Shown: positions 32,075 through 41,466, counted from the first letter of the stretch. The stretch is 64,000 nt of DNA from Megasphaera stantonii (GCF_003367905.1 NZ_CP029462.1:806001-870000), one strand, 5' to 3'. The notes: generated by a model not told the origin, from the letters alone. Made by a program: numbers and translations.

Positions 32075-32548
32075 ATGAAAAAAATCTTAACTGCCGTCGC
32101 AATGGCCGGGACGCTCCTGATGGGCTGTGCCGCCGTCGGCGCAATGGACTCGACGACATTGCTGAATAACCCCGACCGGTACCGCGTCGTAAGCACCCAG
32201 CCCGACGGCGTCGTATACGTCGATATGGATTCTATAAAGAGCATGCAGACCCGGGACTTCCCCAACAGCATCGAAAATATTTCCTGCACGCTGTACGTAG
32301 AAAAGTACAACAGCACCTTGGATGCCATGGCTTTCCAGCAAAATCAGGTCATCCGTCAGATCAACGAATATTCGGCGACGCTTCACGGCAATAAGCGCGA
32401 CAACACGTACGATTTAAAAGCGGAATTGCAGCAGGTCTACTCTCCCCAGGGTGAAGCAAAGGAAATCAGCATCGACACGATTCAATTTAAAAATATCAAA
32501 GACATGTTTGTCAATACCCATCGCCTGGCTGCATTGCCGAAGCAGTAA
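32075..32548 (+). CDS. Small secreted protein, possible lipoprotein
   Basis: A 157-residue protein with a signal peptide (MKKILTAVAMAGTLLMGCAA). LMGC fits a lipobox, so the mature protein may be anchored at Cys18, though cleavage by signal peptidase I after VGA-M is also possible. The mature part has repeated surface-protein-like phrasing (VVSTQPDGVVYVDMDSI) but no family I recognise. The gene stands alone with its own terminator. Confidence 0.7.
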   Translation: MKKILTAVAMAGTLLMGCAAVGAMDSTTLLNNPDRYRVVSTQPDGVVYVDMDSIKSMQTRDFPNSIENISCTLYVEKYNSTLDAMAFQQNQVIRQINEYSATLHGNKRDNTYDLKAELQQVYSPQGEAKEISIDTIQFKNIKDMFVNTHRLAALPKQ

Positions 32549-32570
32549 AGACATATTTTTCCAGAGATAC

Positions 32571-32610
32571 AAAGGGCTTGCCGCACGTCATACGTGCAGC
32601 AAGCCCCTTT
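32571..32610 (+). terminator. Terminator of the secreted-protein gene
   Basis: A long inverted repeat with arms around 32574-32588 and 32592-32606 (two internal mismatches), followed by CTTT, 22 bases after the stop. Confidence 0.8.
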
Positions 32611-32631
32611 ATCATGTCATGCAGCAACAAA

Positions 32632-32669
32632 CAAAACACGCCCTATCCCGAAGGATAAGGCGTGTTTTG
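32632..32669 (-). terminator. Terminator after nifJ
   Basis: Seventeen-base arms (32632-32648 and 32653-32669) with one mismatch and a CGAA loop, about 50 bases after the nifJ stop. On the minus strand the arm ends in TTTTG followed by TTTG. Confidence 0.8.
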
Positions 32670-32717
32670 CTGTATGTGATTCTATGAGCAAATAGAGTTA
32701 TACACTAACGTATCGGC

Positions 32718-35700
32718 TTATTTTCCAGCCAAGGTCTTGTATGCTTCGAGACGGTCTTTCATGTCTTCAGCCGTCTTTTCGAAGAATTCGTCAGCCTTTT
32801 CAGGGAATACGGTCTTCAGCGATGCATAGCGGACTTCGCCCATGAGGAAGTCTTTAATGTCGCTGACCGGTTCTTTAGAATCGAGGATGAACGGATTCTT
32901 GCCTTCAGCTTTCAGAGCCGGGTTGTAGCGATACAGGTGCCAGTAGCCAGCTTCAACGGCTTTCTTAGCTTCGATCTGGCTGTTGGCCATACCGGCTTTG
33001 ATGCCGTGGTTGATGCACGGTGCATAGCCGATGATCAAGCTCGGGCCGTCATAAGCTTCAGCTTCCTGAATCGCTTTCAGGCACTGGTTCTTGTCGGCGC
33101 CCAAGGCAACCTGAGCAACGTATACATAGCCATAGGTCATAGCGATGCGGCCCAAGTCTTTCTTTCTCGTCTTCTTGCCGCCAGCTGCGAACTTAGCGAT
33201 AGCCGAGGTCGGCGTAGCTTTGGAGGACTGACCGCCCGTGTTGGAGTAAACTTCCGTATCGAATACGAAGACGTTGACGTTTTCGCCCTGAGCCAATACG
33301 TGGTCCAAGCCGCCGAAGCCGATGTCATAAGCCCAGCCGTCGCCGCCTAAGATCCACTGGCTGCGTTTTACCAAATTGTCGCGGCGTTCATAGATGCGTT
33401 TGCAGATCGGGCATACGTCCTTAGCTGCTTCTACGACGGCGACAACTTTGTCAGCCCGTTCGCGCGTGCCTTCGCTTACATCCTTATTGTCGAGCCATTC
33501 CTGGAATACGGCTTTCGCGTCGGCCGGCGTATTCGGGTTGTCGATGGCTTCCTGAATATCCATAGCCATTTTTTCGCGAACCTGCTGCGTAGCCAAGAAC
33601 ATGCCCAAGCCGAATTCGGCGTTGTCTTCGAACAAGGAGTTCGCCCAGCCCGGGCCGTGGCCTGCTTCGTTCGTCGTGTACGGCATGGACGGTACGCTGC
33701 CGGACCATACGGAGGAGCAGCCCGTAGCGTTAGCAACCATCATGCGGTCGCCGAAGAGCTGCGTAATGAGTTTTGCATACGGTGTTTCGCCGCAGCCTGC
33801 GCAGGCACCGGAGAATTCGAGCAGCGGCTGTTCGAACTGGCTGCCTTTAACGGTGAATTTATTCATGGGGTTCTTCTTAGCAGGGAGATTGACGGCATAA
33901 TCCCAGAGGGGAGCTTTTTCTTCCTGAGAACCGAAGGGTTTCATTTCCAGGGCTTTTTCCTTAGCCGGGCAAACCTGAGCGCAGCTGCCGCAGCCTAAGC
34001 AGTCGAGGACGCTGACAGCCATGGTGAAGTGCATGCCGGGAACGCCGACAGCCGGTTTCGTCTTGAGGCCGGCCGGAGCAGCGGCGACTTCTTCATCCGT
34101 CAAGAGAACCGGACGAATAGCTGCGTGCGGGCAGACGAAGGAACACTGGTTGCACTGGATACATTTTTCTGCATCCCATTCCGGTACGTTGATAGCAACG
34201 CCGCGTTTTTCATAAGCAGCCGTGCCCTGCGGGAATGCGCCGTCTTCCAGGCCGATGAACGTGCTGACCGGCAAGGAGTCGCCTTCCTGTGCGTTGACCG
34301 GTTCCAAAATCTTCGTAACGAATTCGGGAACGTCTTTGACAGGAGCAGCTTCATCGGCAACGTCAGCCCAGCTGGCCGGAACGTCGATTTTTACGATGCC
34401 TGTTACGCCATTGTCGATAGCGGCGTTGTTCATGTCGACGACTTTCTGGCCTTTTTTGCCGTACGAGGAAACGACAGCGTCTTTCAGGTATTTAACAGCA
34501 TCGTCAATAGGAATGATGTCGGCGATCTTGAAGAACGCAGCCTGCATGATCATGTTGAAGCGGCCGCCTAAGCCGATTTTCTGAGCGATGTTTACAGCGT
34601 CGATCGTGTAGAACTGAATATCGTTCTGCGCGATGTAGCGTTTCATCGAAGCCGGCAGGTTCGCGTCCAGTTCTTCCGGAGTCCAGAGGGTGTTCAGGAG
34701 GAAGCTGCCGCCTTTCTTCAGGCCGGACAATACGTTGTATTTATGTACGTACGACTGCTGCGAACAGGAAACGAAAGCAGCTTTGTTGATGAGGTACGTC
34801 GATTTGATCGGGTTTTTGCCGAAGCGGAGGTGAGATACGGTAATACCGCCGGATTTCTTGGAGTCATAGGCAAAGTAAGCCTGAGCGTGCATATCCGTGT
34901 GGTCACCGATAATCTTAACAGCGCTCTTGTTGGCGCCGACCGTGCCGTCGGAGCCAAGGCCCCAGAACTTGCAGGCCGTCGTGCCTTCCGGCGTCGTGTC
35001 GATGTCTTCGCCGAGGGGCAGGGACGTGTAGGTAACGTCGTCGACGATGCCGATAGTGAACTGATCTTTCGGCTGGTCGAGCTTCAAGTTTTCGAATACG
35101 GAAAGAATGTGGGTCGGAGTCGTGTCTTTTCCGCCGAGGCCAGCGCGGCCGCCTACGATAAGAGGCTGTTTTTCCTTGCCGGCATATACGCCCTTGACGT
35201 CGAGGTACAGCGGTTCAGCAACGGAGCCCGGTTCTTTCGTGCGGTCAAGAACAGCGATCTTCGTAACCGTTTCCGGAATATATTTGAAGAAGTATTTTTC
35301 CGAGAACGGGCGATAGAGGTGAACTGCCAGGAGTCCGACTTTTTCACCGCGTTTGTTGAGGAAGTCTACCGTTTCTTCGATAGCGTCCGTCAAGGAACCC
35401 ATAGCGACAATCATGCGGTCTGCGTCGGGAGCGCCGTAGTATCTGAAGGGATGGTATTCCCGGCCCGTGAGAGCGGAAATTTTTTCCATGTAGTCTTCAA
35501 CGATATCCGGCAGCGCTTCGTAGTACTTGTTCTGTACTTCCTGCTGCTGGAAGTAGATATCCGAGTTCTGCAGCGTGCCCTTCGTCGTCGGATGATCCGG
35601 GTTGGTAGCGCGGTCGCGGAATTCTTTAACAGCGTCCATGTCGACTAATTTTGCCAAATCGTCGTAGTCGAAGGCTTCGATTTTTTGAATTTCATGAGAC

Positions 35701-36227
35701 GTGCGGAAGCCGTCGAAGAAGTTGAGGAACGGAACGCGGCCTTTAATTGCCGATAAGTGAGCGACAGCCGACAAGTCCATAACTTCCTGAACGCTGCCTT
35801 CAGCCAGCATAGCAAAGCCGGTCTGACGGCAAGCCATGACGTCGCGCTGGTCGCCGAAAATGCACAAGGTGTTCGTGCCGAGAGCACGAGCTGCAACGTG
35901 GAATACGCCCGGGAGCAATTCGCCGGCGATTTTGTACATATTCGGAATCATAAGGAGCAAGCCCTGAGAAGCCGTGTAGGTCGTCGTCAAAGCGCCTGCC
36001 TGCAAAGAGCCGTGAACAGCGCCGGCAGCGCCGCCTTCAGCCTGCATTTCCTGAACGCGGACAACTTGTCCGAACATGTTCTTAACGCCCTTAGTCGCCC
36101 ATTCGTCCATTTTTTCCGCCATCGTGGAAGAAGGCGTAATAGGATAAATAGCGGCAACATCAGTAAACACGTAGGACACATAAGCGGCAGCGGTATTGCC
36201 GTCCATGGTCATCATTTTTTTTGCCAT
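32718..36227 (-). CDS. nifJ: Pyruvate:ferredoxin (flavodoxin) oxidoreductase
   Basis: A single-chain PFOR of 1169 residues that turns pyruvate and CoA into acetyl-CoA and CO2 and reduces ferredoxin. Two 4Fe-4S motifs are CIQCNQCSFVCP near residue 690 and CLGCGSCAQVCPAK near 740. The proximal cluster cysteine pair lies in CAGCGETPYAKL and the thiamine-diphosphate site in GGDGWAYDIGFGG near 960. The frame is open 25 codons further upstream, but GGAGGG precedes MAKKMMTMDGNTAAAYVSYV. This enzyme links pyruvate to the acyl-CoA pathways encoded further along. Confidence 0.98.
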   Translation of the reverse strand: MAKKMMTMDGNTAAAYVSYVFTDVAAIYPITPSSTMAEKMDEWATKGVKNMFGQVVRVQEMQAEGGAAGAVHGSLQAGALTTTYTASQGLLLMIPNMYKIAGELLPGVFHVAARALGTNTLCIFGDQRDVMACRQTGFAMLAEGSVQEVMDLSAVAHLSAIKGRVPFLNFFDGFRTSHEIQKIEAFDYDDLAKLVDMDAVKEFRDRATNPDHPTTKGTLQNSDIYFQQQEVQNKYYEALPDIVEDYMEKISALTGREYHPFRYYGAPDADRMIVAMGSLTDAIEETVDFLNKRGEKVGLLAVHLYRPFSEKYFFKYIPETVTKIAVLDRTKEPGSVAEPLYLDVKGVYAGKEKQPLIVGGRAGLGGKDTTPTHILSVFENLKLDQPKDQFTIGIVDDVTYTSLPLGEDIDTTPEGTTACKFWGLGSDGTVGANKSAVKIIGDHTDMHAQAYFAYDSKKSGGITVSHLRFGKNPIKSTYLINKAAFVSCSQQSYVHKYNVLSGLKKGGSFLLNTLWTPEELDANLPASMKRYIAQNDIQFYTIDAVNIAQKIGLGGRFNMIMQAAFFKIADIIPIDDAVKYLKDAVVSSYGKKGQKVVDMNNAAIDNGVTGIVKIDVPASWADVADEAAPVKDVPEFVTKILEPVNAQEGDSLPVSTFIGLEDGAFPQGTAAYEKRGVAINVPEWDAEKCIQCNQCSFVCPHAAIRPVLLTDEEVAAAPAGLKTKPAVGVPGMHFTMAVSVLDCLGCGSCAQVCPAKEKALEMKPFGSQEEKAPLWDYAVNLPAKKNPMNKFTVKGSQFEQPLLEFSGACAGCGETPYAKLITQLFGDRMMVANATGCSSVWSGSVPSMPYTTNEAGHGPGWANSLFEDNAEFGLGMFLATQQVREKMAMDIQEAIDNPNTPADAKAVFQEWLDNKDVSEGTRERADKVVAVVEAAKDVCPICKRIYERRDNLVKRSQWILGGDGWAYDIGFGGLDHVLAQGENVNVFVFDTEVYSNTGGQSSKATPTSAIAKFAAGGKKTRKKDLGRIAMTYGYVYVAQVALGADKNQCLKAIQEAEAYDGPSLIIGYAPCINHGIKAGMANSQIEAKKAVEAGYWHLYRYNPALKAEGKNPFILDSKEPVSDIKDFLMGEVRYASLKTVFPEKADEFFEKTAEDMKDRLEAYKTLAGK

Positions 36228-36269
36228 GAAAATCCCTCCAACTAATAAAAAATAGTCTTCAATGGCTTT

Positions 36270-36298
36270 ATTATAACGCACAATTCTATATCTGTATA
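36270..36298 (-). promoter_or_regulatory. Candidate nifJ promoter
   Basis: On the minus strand TATACA (36293-36298), 17 bases, consensus TATAAT (36270-36275), about 43 bases before the ATG. Confidence 0.6.
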
Positions 36299-36380
36299 AC
36301 AAATGAAATTAATCGCTTTAATCAATATTTTTGATTGTCAAGCCTGATGTAAGCCACTTTTCAATATTTTATAAAAATCA

Positions 36381-36409
36381 TTGACGGAGAAAAGAAAATC
36401 TTGCATACT
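36381..36409 (+). promoter_or_regulatory. Candidate promoter of the LysR-panE genes
   Basis: TTGACG (36381-36386), 17 bases, CATACT (36404-36409), about 28 bases before the LysR ATG. Confidence 0.6.
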
Positions 36410-36436
36410 AGTCATATGAAGGAGAGATTATAAATT

Positions 36437-37339
36437 ATGGAAATACGAAACTTAAATACCTTTCTTCAAGTCGTTTCTATAAAAAACTTCACGCAGGCGG
36501 CGAAAATCCTCGGCTATTCCCAGTCCAACGTCAGCGCGCAGATTCAGCAGCTGGAACGGGAGGTCGGCGCGCCCTTATTCAACCGCATCGGCCGCCAGGT
36601 CACGCTGACTCAGCATGGCGAGGAGCTGATTCCCTACGCCCAGAAAATCGTCGCGACGGCCCTACTGATGGAAAATTTCCTGAAATCCAAGGAATCCCTC
36701 GGCGGCACCCTGCGCATCGGCATGGTAGAATCGCTGTACGAAATCCTGTTCGAATCATCCCTTCTCCGTTATCATCAGCACTTTCCCAACGTCAAAGTCG
36801 AGTTAGTCGTCGACGATACGGCGACCCTGAAAAATCGGATGCAGACCGGCGTTCTTGACTTCGCCTGCCTCATTGCCGAGCCCCTGCCGAAAACGCAGTG
36901 GCACACATGGTATTCCCGAAAGGAAGACATCGTCGTCATCGCCAATCCCGGCAATCACCTGTGCCGGCAGAACTCTCTGACCCTGAGCGATTTAAAAGAC
37001 GAGGAGTTCATCTTGATGGAGTTGACAGCTCCCTACATCGTCACCTTTCAGAGCGCCATGTCCGCCCAGAATATTACCCTTCGCCCATTCTTGACGCTGC
37101 AAAGCGCCAACACGGCAACGCGCCTCGTCAGCAAGGGCAATTTTTTATCGGTCCTGCCCCAGTACACCGTCGTGCAGGCAGCCAAGCAGGGCGACGTCGT
37201 CATCCTGCCGATCACCGACTTTTGCGACAGCTCGTACGTCCAGACGGTACTCCACGCCAACAAGGTCATGACGCCTCAGATAGAAGGCTTCCTGCAGGAA
37301 ATACAGGCGGTTATCGAGACGGAAACGTCCCGGCTCTAG
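36437..37339 (+). CDS. LysR-family transcription regulator
   Basis: A 300-residue regulator. The N-terminal winged helix-turn-helix reads FTQAAKILGYSQSNVSAQIQ and a periplasmic-binding-like effector domain follows from about residue 90. It is divergent from nifJ and 54 bases upstream of two ketopantoate-reductase-type genes on the same strand. It is thus a likely regulator of those or of nifJ. The effector is unknown. Confidence 0.92.
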   Translation: MEIRNLNTFLQVVSIKNFTQAAKILGYSQSNVSAQIQQLEREVGAPLFNRIGRQVTLTQHGEELIPYAQKIVATALLMENFLKSKESLGGTLRIGMVESLYEILFESSLLRYHQHFPNVKVELVVDDTATLKNRMQTGVLDFACLIAEPLPKTQWHTWYSRKEDIVVIANPGNHLCRQNSLTLSDLKDEEFILMELTAPYIVTFQSAMSAQNITLRPFLTLQSANTATRLVSKGNFLSVLPQYTVVQAAKQGDVVILPITDFCDSSYVQTVLHANKVMTPQIEGFLQEIQAVIETETSRL

Positions 37340-37393
37340 GCATTCCGCCTTTTTATTACTACAATACACGCTGATTAAGAAGGTGAATACGTT

Positions 37394-38311
37394 ATGAAAT
37401 TAATGGTATCAGGCATCGGCGGCGTCGGCGGCTACATTGCCGCCGTTCTCTGCCGCTATTATCCCGGCAGCGTCACGCTGATCGCCCGGGGCAAACGGAA
37501 GAAGGCCCTGGAGCAGCGGGGACTGGTCGTCCACAGCGCCGTCTTAGGAGAGCAAACCTATCATCCCGCCGTGACGGATTGTCCGGCCGACGCCGGCATT
37601 CAGGACGTAATTTTTGTCTGCGTCAAGGCCTTTTCCCTTGATGAAGCCCTGGCCGCCCTTCGCCCATGCGTCGACGAGCACACCGTAGTCGTCCCTGTTA
37701 TGAACGGCATCGACCATGCCGACCGGACCCGGGCCGCCCTTCCTGCGGGCCGAGTCGTAAATTCGCTTATTTACATCACATCATCCTACGACGGCGAATA
37801 CGCCATCTGCCACGCCAGCCCCTACGTCCGCATGCGCGCAGACAGCCCCGACCGCGACGCCGCAGCCCTGGTCTGCCGCTTGCTGCATCACGAACAGGCC
37901 ATGGAATGTACGATTCCCCAGGATATGAAAAGCGAAGTATGGAAAAAATACATCATAAACTGCGCCTACAACACGATTACGGCCTACTACACCTGCACGA
38001 CGCGGGGCCTGCTGGAGCATCCGGAACGACTGACAGAGTTCCAGGCCCTTCTCGATGAAGCCTACGCCGTAGCCATAGCCGACGGCGTGCAGCTCCCAGC
38101 CGGACTGACGGCGGAGATTTTCGAAGACATGATGCATTACCGCAATGCCGACGCGACGAGCTCCATGGCCCGAGACGCCATGGCTCATAAGCCGACGGAG
38201 CTTGAGACGTTCAGCGGCCATCTCGTCCGCCTGGCCGATCGGCTAGGCGTGCCGGCACCCGTGTCCAAACGGTTTTATCAAGAGCTGCTGAAACGGGAGG
38301 TAGGGAAATGA
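37394..38311 (+). CDS. panE: Ketopantoate reductase family protein, copy 1
   Basis: A 305-residue NAD(P)H-dependent reductase of the PanE/ApbA family. The dinucleotide motif GIGGVGGYIAAVLC is at the N terminus. The catalytic lysine candidate is in FVCVKAFSLDEAL and the C-terminal segment ELETFSGHLVRLADRLGVPA is typical. Members reduce ketopantoate to pantoate or other 2-oxo acids to D-2-hydroxy acids. The next gene is a paralog overlapping it by four bases, so at least one copy may have another substrate. Confidence 0.85.
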   Translation: MKLMVSGIGGVGGYIAAVLCRYYPGSVTLIARGKRKKALEQRGLVVHSAVLGEQTYHPAVTDCPADAGIQDVIFVCVKAFSLDEALAALRPCVDEHTVVVPVMNGIDHADRTRAALPAGRVVNSLIYITSSYDGEYAICHASPYVRMRADSPDRDAAALVCRLLHHEQAMECTIPQDMKSEVWKKYIINCAYNTITAYYTCTTRGLLEHPERLTEFQALLDEAYAVAIADGVQLPAGLTAEIFEDMMHYRNADATSSMARDAMAHKPTELETFSGHLVRLADRLGVPAPVSKRFYQELLKREVGK

Positions 38312-39225
38312 AACTGATGGTAACAGGCATCGGCGGCGTCGGCGGCTACGTCGCATCTGTATTATGCGCCGCCTACTCCGACGTCACGCTGATCGCCCGG
38401 GGACCGCGCAAAGAAGCGCTGCTGAAAAAGGGCCTCGTCCTCCACAGCGACGTATTCGGAGAGCATACGGCCTTTCCCGCTGTAACGGACGACCCGTCGA
38501 CAGCGGGCATACAAGACATGATATTTGTCTGCGTAAAAAATTACTCCCTTGCCGACGCGCTGACGGCAATTCTTCCCTGTGTCAGCCGGCATACCGTCGT
38601 CGTCTTGATTTTAAACGGCGTCGACCATAGCGCCGCAGCGAAAAAGATCCTGCCGAAATGTCCCATCGTCGACACGACGATTTACATTACGTCAGCCTAT
38701 GAAGCAGATTTTTCTATACGCCAATCGGGAACCTTCGCCCGTCTGTTCATCGGCTCCGACGATAAGGAAGCGGCACAGCGCGCCTACGACGTGCTCAACT
38801 GCGAAGGCCTGACGTGCCGACTCTCCGGCGATATTACGGCGGAAATCTGGAACAAATACATTACAAACTGCGCCTACAATGTCATTACGTCCTATTACGA
38901 AGGGACGATCGGCTACGTCTTTTCCCAGCCCAAGGGCAAAGAGGAGTTCCGTACCCTCCTGGATGAGGCCTATGCCGTCGGCAAGGCATTGGGCATCGCC
39001 CTCTCGCCAACCCTTCCCGAGGAAATTTACGACCGCGTCATGCGCCAAAAGGATAAAGACGTCTCCAGCTCCCTGGCCCGCGATATCATGCAGGGCCGTC
39101 AAAGCGAGCTGGAAACCTTCAGCGGATACTTGGTAAAAACGGCTGACGAGCTGCATATTCCCGTTCCCTTCTCAGCCCATTGCTACCACACGATTTTGCA
39201 GCGCCTGCAGCATACGGCGACATAA
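38308..39225 (+). CDS. panE: Ketopantoate reductase family protein, copy 2
   Basis: A tandem paralog of the gene before it, also 305 residues, starting MKLMVTGIGGVGGYVASVLC. I estimate roughly half of residues are identical by eye. The motifs VKNYSLADAL, WNKYITNCAYN and SELETFSGYL are kept, so it should be active. It overlaps copy 1 by ATGA, is preceded by GGAGG and ends at a very strong terminator. Which copy, if either, makes pantoate cannot be told from sequence. Confidence 0.85.
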   Translation: MKLMVTGIGGVGGYVASVLCAAYSDVTLIARGPRKEALLKKGLVLHSDVFGEHTAFPAVTDDPSTAGIQDMIFVCVKNYSLADALTAILPCVSRHTVVVLILNGVDHSAAAKKILPKCPIVDTTIYITSAYEADFSIRQSGTFARLFIGSDDKEAAQRAYDVLNCEGLTCRLSGDITAEIWNKYITNCAYNVITSYYEGTIGYVFSQPKGKEEFRTLLDEAYAVGKALGIALSPTLPEEIYDRVMRQKDKDVSSSLARDIMQGRQSELETFSGYLVKTADELHIPVPFSAHCYHTILQRLQHTAT

Positions 39226-39235
39226 GCATAATACC

Positions 39236-39288
39236 AAAGGCCCTCGTGCTCTATGGATAGATTTCATAGAGCACGAGGGCCTTTTTCT
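39236..39288 (+). terminator. Strong terminator after the panE pair
   Basis: A perfect 20-base inverted repeat (39236-39255 and 39265-39284) followed by TTTTT. The stem is A-rich at the start, so it could also act in reverse. Confidence 0.93.
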
Positions 39289-39291
39289 TAT

Positions 39292-39342
39292 AAAAAGACT
39301 CTTGCCAACCTGCCGGTCATAGCCACAACAAGTTGGCAAGAG
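39292..39342 (-). terminator. Terminator of operon copy A
   Basis: Eleven-base perfect arms (39299-39309 and 39332-39342), followed on the minus strand by TCTTTTT. The same stem is kept in copy B. Confidence 0.85.
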
Positions 39343-39381
39343 CTTGTAAGCACTTAAAAGGTTGTTTTCGTTTACTACAGA

Positions 39382-39443
39382 CCGGACATCCCGTCGGTGA
39401 AACATGTAAGCGGTGAATCATCGGCTTTGAATTCTATGTCCGG
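39382..39443 (-). other. Structured 3' trailer of operon copy A
   Basis: CCGGACAT (39382-39389) pairs with ATGTCCGG (39436-39443) around a 46-base interior containing two related CGGTGAA-type phrases. The element sits between the hydratase stop and the terminator and recurs in copy B. It may protect the mRNA 3' end or be a separate RNA element; I recognise no known family. Confidence 0.45.
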
Positions 39444-39468
39444 GTACTACCTTTGACAGCAGCTCGTC

Positions 39469-39885
39469 TTATTTTTTCATGACGCGAGCTTCGCCGTCGG
39501 TGACGACTTTGCCGTCCTGATTGGTGACAGTCGTCTTGAAGATAATGCGGTGTTTTGCATCGTCTTTTTCCTTGCATTCTACCGTCGCGGTCAGCGTGTC
39601 ACCGTAGAATACCGGTGCCAGGAAGCTGAGGGACTGATTCATGTAAATCGTGTTCACGCCCGGCAGCTCCGTGCCCAGTACGGCCGAAATCAAACCTGCA
39701 GAAATCATGCCGTGGGCAATGCGCTGTTTGAACATGGAATTCTTAGCGAATTCTTTGTTGATGTGGACGGGGTTGAAGTCTGTCGTTACGCCGGCAAAGG
39801 CATATACGTCGAATTCGGAAATCGTCTTCGATACGGATGCTTTATCACCGATCTTAATATCTTCATATTTTACATCACGTGCCAT
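39469..39885 (-). CDS. MaoC/PhaJ-type (R)-specific enoyl-CoA hydratase, copy A
   Basis: A 138-residue hot-dog-fold hydratase. The catalytic pair of the PhaJ family is present as D36 and H41 in TTDFNPVHINKEFAK, followed by RIAHGMISAGLISAVLG. It interconverts (R)-3-hydroxyacyl-CoA and trans-2-enoyl-CoA. It is last in the operon after the CoA-transferase, 39 bases downstream. In a butyrate-producing anaerobe the natural product would be crotonyl-CoA, but the chain length is inferred. It differs from copy B at a few residues (RDVKYED for KDVKYED, GMISAG for GMLSAG). Confidence 0.9.
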   Translation of the reverse strand: MARDVKYEDIKIGDKASVSKTISEFDVYAFAGVTTDFNPVHINKEFAKNSMFKQRIAHGMISAGLISAVLGTELPGVNTIYMNQSLSFLAPVFYGDTLTATVECKEKDDAKHRIIFKTTVTNQDGKVVTDGEARVMKK

Positions 39886-39924
39886 TTTTTCATCTCCTCT
39901 CTTTGTGAAGTATATAACTGCATA

Positions 39925-41466
39925 TTACAGTTCCAAACCCATGGGTTTGTCTTCAAAGATACGAGCGTCCATCAGCTTGACGTCTTTGACGATGGGCTTG
40001 AAGTCCATGTATGCCAATACGTCTTTTTCGATGTCGATGCCCGGTGCGACTTCGATCAGTTCCAAGCCTTCCGGAGTCAGTTTGAATACGGCGCGTTCCG
40101 TGACGTACAGTACGGGCTGGCCTACGGCATTTGCATAAGCGCCGCTGAACGTAACCTGTTCTACCTGTTTCAGGAACTTCTTGTTCCGGCCTTCGCTCGT
40201 GATGACCAGTTTGCCGTCTTTGACTTCTTCCTTCAGGCCGCCGGCTGTGAAGGTGCCGCAGAAGATTACCTTCTTGGAGTTCTGCGTGATGTTGATGAAG
40301 CCGCCGCAGCCTGCTACGCGGCCATTGAACTTACTTACGTTGATATTGCCGTTGACGTCCGATTCAGCCAAGCCGAGGATTGCCAGGTCTACGCCGCCGC
40401 CGTCATAGAAGTCAAACTGGTACGGCTGGTCGAGGATAACCGAGGCGTTCGTGGCTGCGCCGAAGCTCAGGCCGCCGGCCGGTACGCCGCCGATGGTGCC
40501 TGCTTCTGTCGTCAGTACCATGCTGTCGATGCCTTCTTCAGCAGCGACTACCGATACGCCTTCAGGCATGCCGATACCGAGGTTTACAACTGCGTCGGGA
40601 ATCAGTTCCATAGCGCAGCGGCGGGCAATGATCTTGCGGTTGTTCAGTTTCAGCGGAGCTACCGAATCCAGAGGAACTTTTACATCGCCGTTGAATGCCG
40701 GGTTGTACGCATAATCCCAAGTCATCATATGGTCAGCTTCGTCAGCTTTTACGACATAGTCGACGATTACGCCGGGGATCTTAACGTCTCTCGGGTCCAG
40801 CGTATTCTTGGCTGCTACATCTTTTACCTGAACGATAACGATGCCGCCGCAGGCTTTAGCCGCTTCAGCGATAGCCAAGGCTTCGCCCGTGCCGATTTCG
40901 CCGTCCATCGTAACGTTGCCGTCTTCGTCGGCTGTCGTGCCGCGGATGATAGCTACATCAATTTTGTGCGGATGATACCAGAGCCATTCTTCGCCGCCCA
41001 ATTCAATAACTTCAACGATATCTTCCTTCGTTACATCGTTGATTTTGCCGCCTTCCAGACGAGGATCAACGAAGGTACGGAGGCCGACTTTGGTAATCGT
41101 GCCGGGACGGCGGCCCGCGATGTCGCGGAACCACTGGGACAACGTGCCCTGCGGCAGGTTGTAGGCTTCTACTTTATTGTTATTTACCAATTCGCCCAAA
41201 CGCGGTGTCAGGTTGAAGTGACCGCCGATAATACGTTTCAGCATGCCTTCGTCGCCGAGGTGGTTCAGGCCGCGTTCGCCGCTGTCGCCCTGGCCTGCAG
41301 CATAAATAACTGTCATGTCTTTAGGCGTGTTGTTAGCTCTAAAGGAAGCTTCCATTTCTTTCAATACTGCTTCCGGAATCAAACCGCCGACGAAACCGCT
41401 CGTTGCGATGGTTGCGCCGTCTTTAATCTGTTGTACTGCTTCAGCAGCCGTTACAAATTTTGCCAT
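39925..41466 (-). CDS. Family I CoA-transferase (acetate/propionate type), copy A
   Basis: A 513-residue single-chain enzyme moving CoA between carboxylic acids, related to Pct and E. coli YdiF. The active-site glutamate is about residue 321 in LTTEAGTIGGVPAGG, and the acceptor loop GGGVDLAILGLAESDVNG follows. I start at MAKFVTAAEAV because AGGAG overlaps the ATG three codons earlier. The N-terminal ~125 residues differ from copy B at many positions; the rest differs at only about two. Substrates are not proven; the operon suggests a hydroxy acid such as 3-hydroxybutyrate. Confidence 0.9.
   Translation of the reverse strand: MAKFVTAAEAVQQIKDGATIATSGFVGGLIPEAVLKEMEASFRANNTPKDMTVIYAAGQGDSGERGLNHLGDEGMLKRIIGGHFNLTPRLGELVNNNKVEAYNLPQGTLSQWFRDIAGRRPGTITKVGLRTFVDPRLEGGKINDVTKEDIVEVIELGGEEWLWYHPHKIDVAIIRGTTADEDGNVTMDGEIGTGEALAIAEAAKACGGIVIVQVKDVAAKNTLDPRDVKIPGVIVDYVVKADEADHMMTWDYAYNPAFNGDVKVPLDSVAPLKLNNRKIIARRCAMELIPDAVVNLGIGMPEGVSVVAAEEGIDSMVLTTEAGTIGGVPAGGLSFGAATNASVILDQPYQFDFYDGGGVDLAILGLAESDVNGNINVSKFNGRVAGCGGFINITQNSKKVIFCGTFTAGGLKEEVKDGKLVITSEGRNKKFLKQVEQVTFSGAYANAVGQPVLYVTERAVFKLTPEGLELIEVAPGIDIEKDVLAYMDFKPIVKDVKLMDARIFEDKPMGLEL

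Noticed and set aside
36228-36302. Upstream extension of nifJ by 25 codons
   Set aside because: The extension covers the promoter boxes, and the GGAGGG binding site sits right before the internal ATG that matches the family start.
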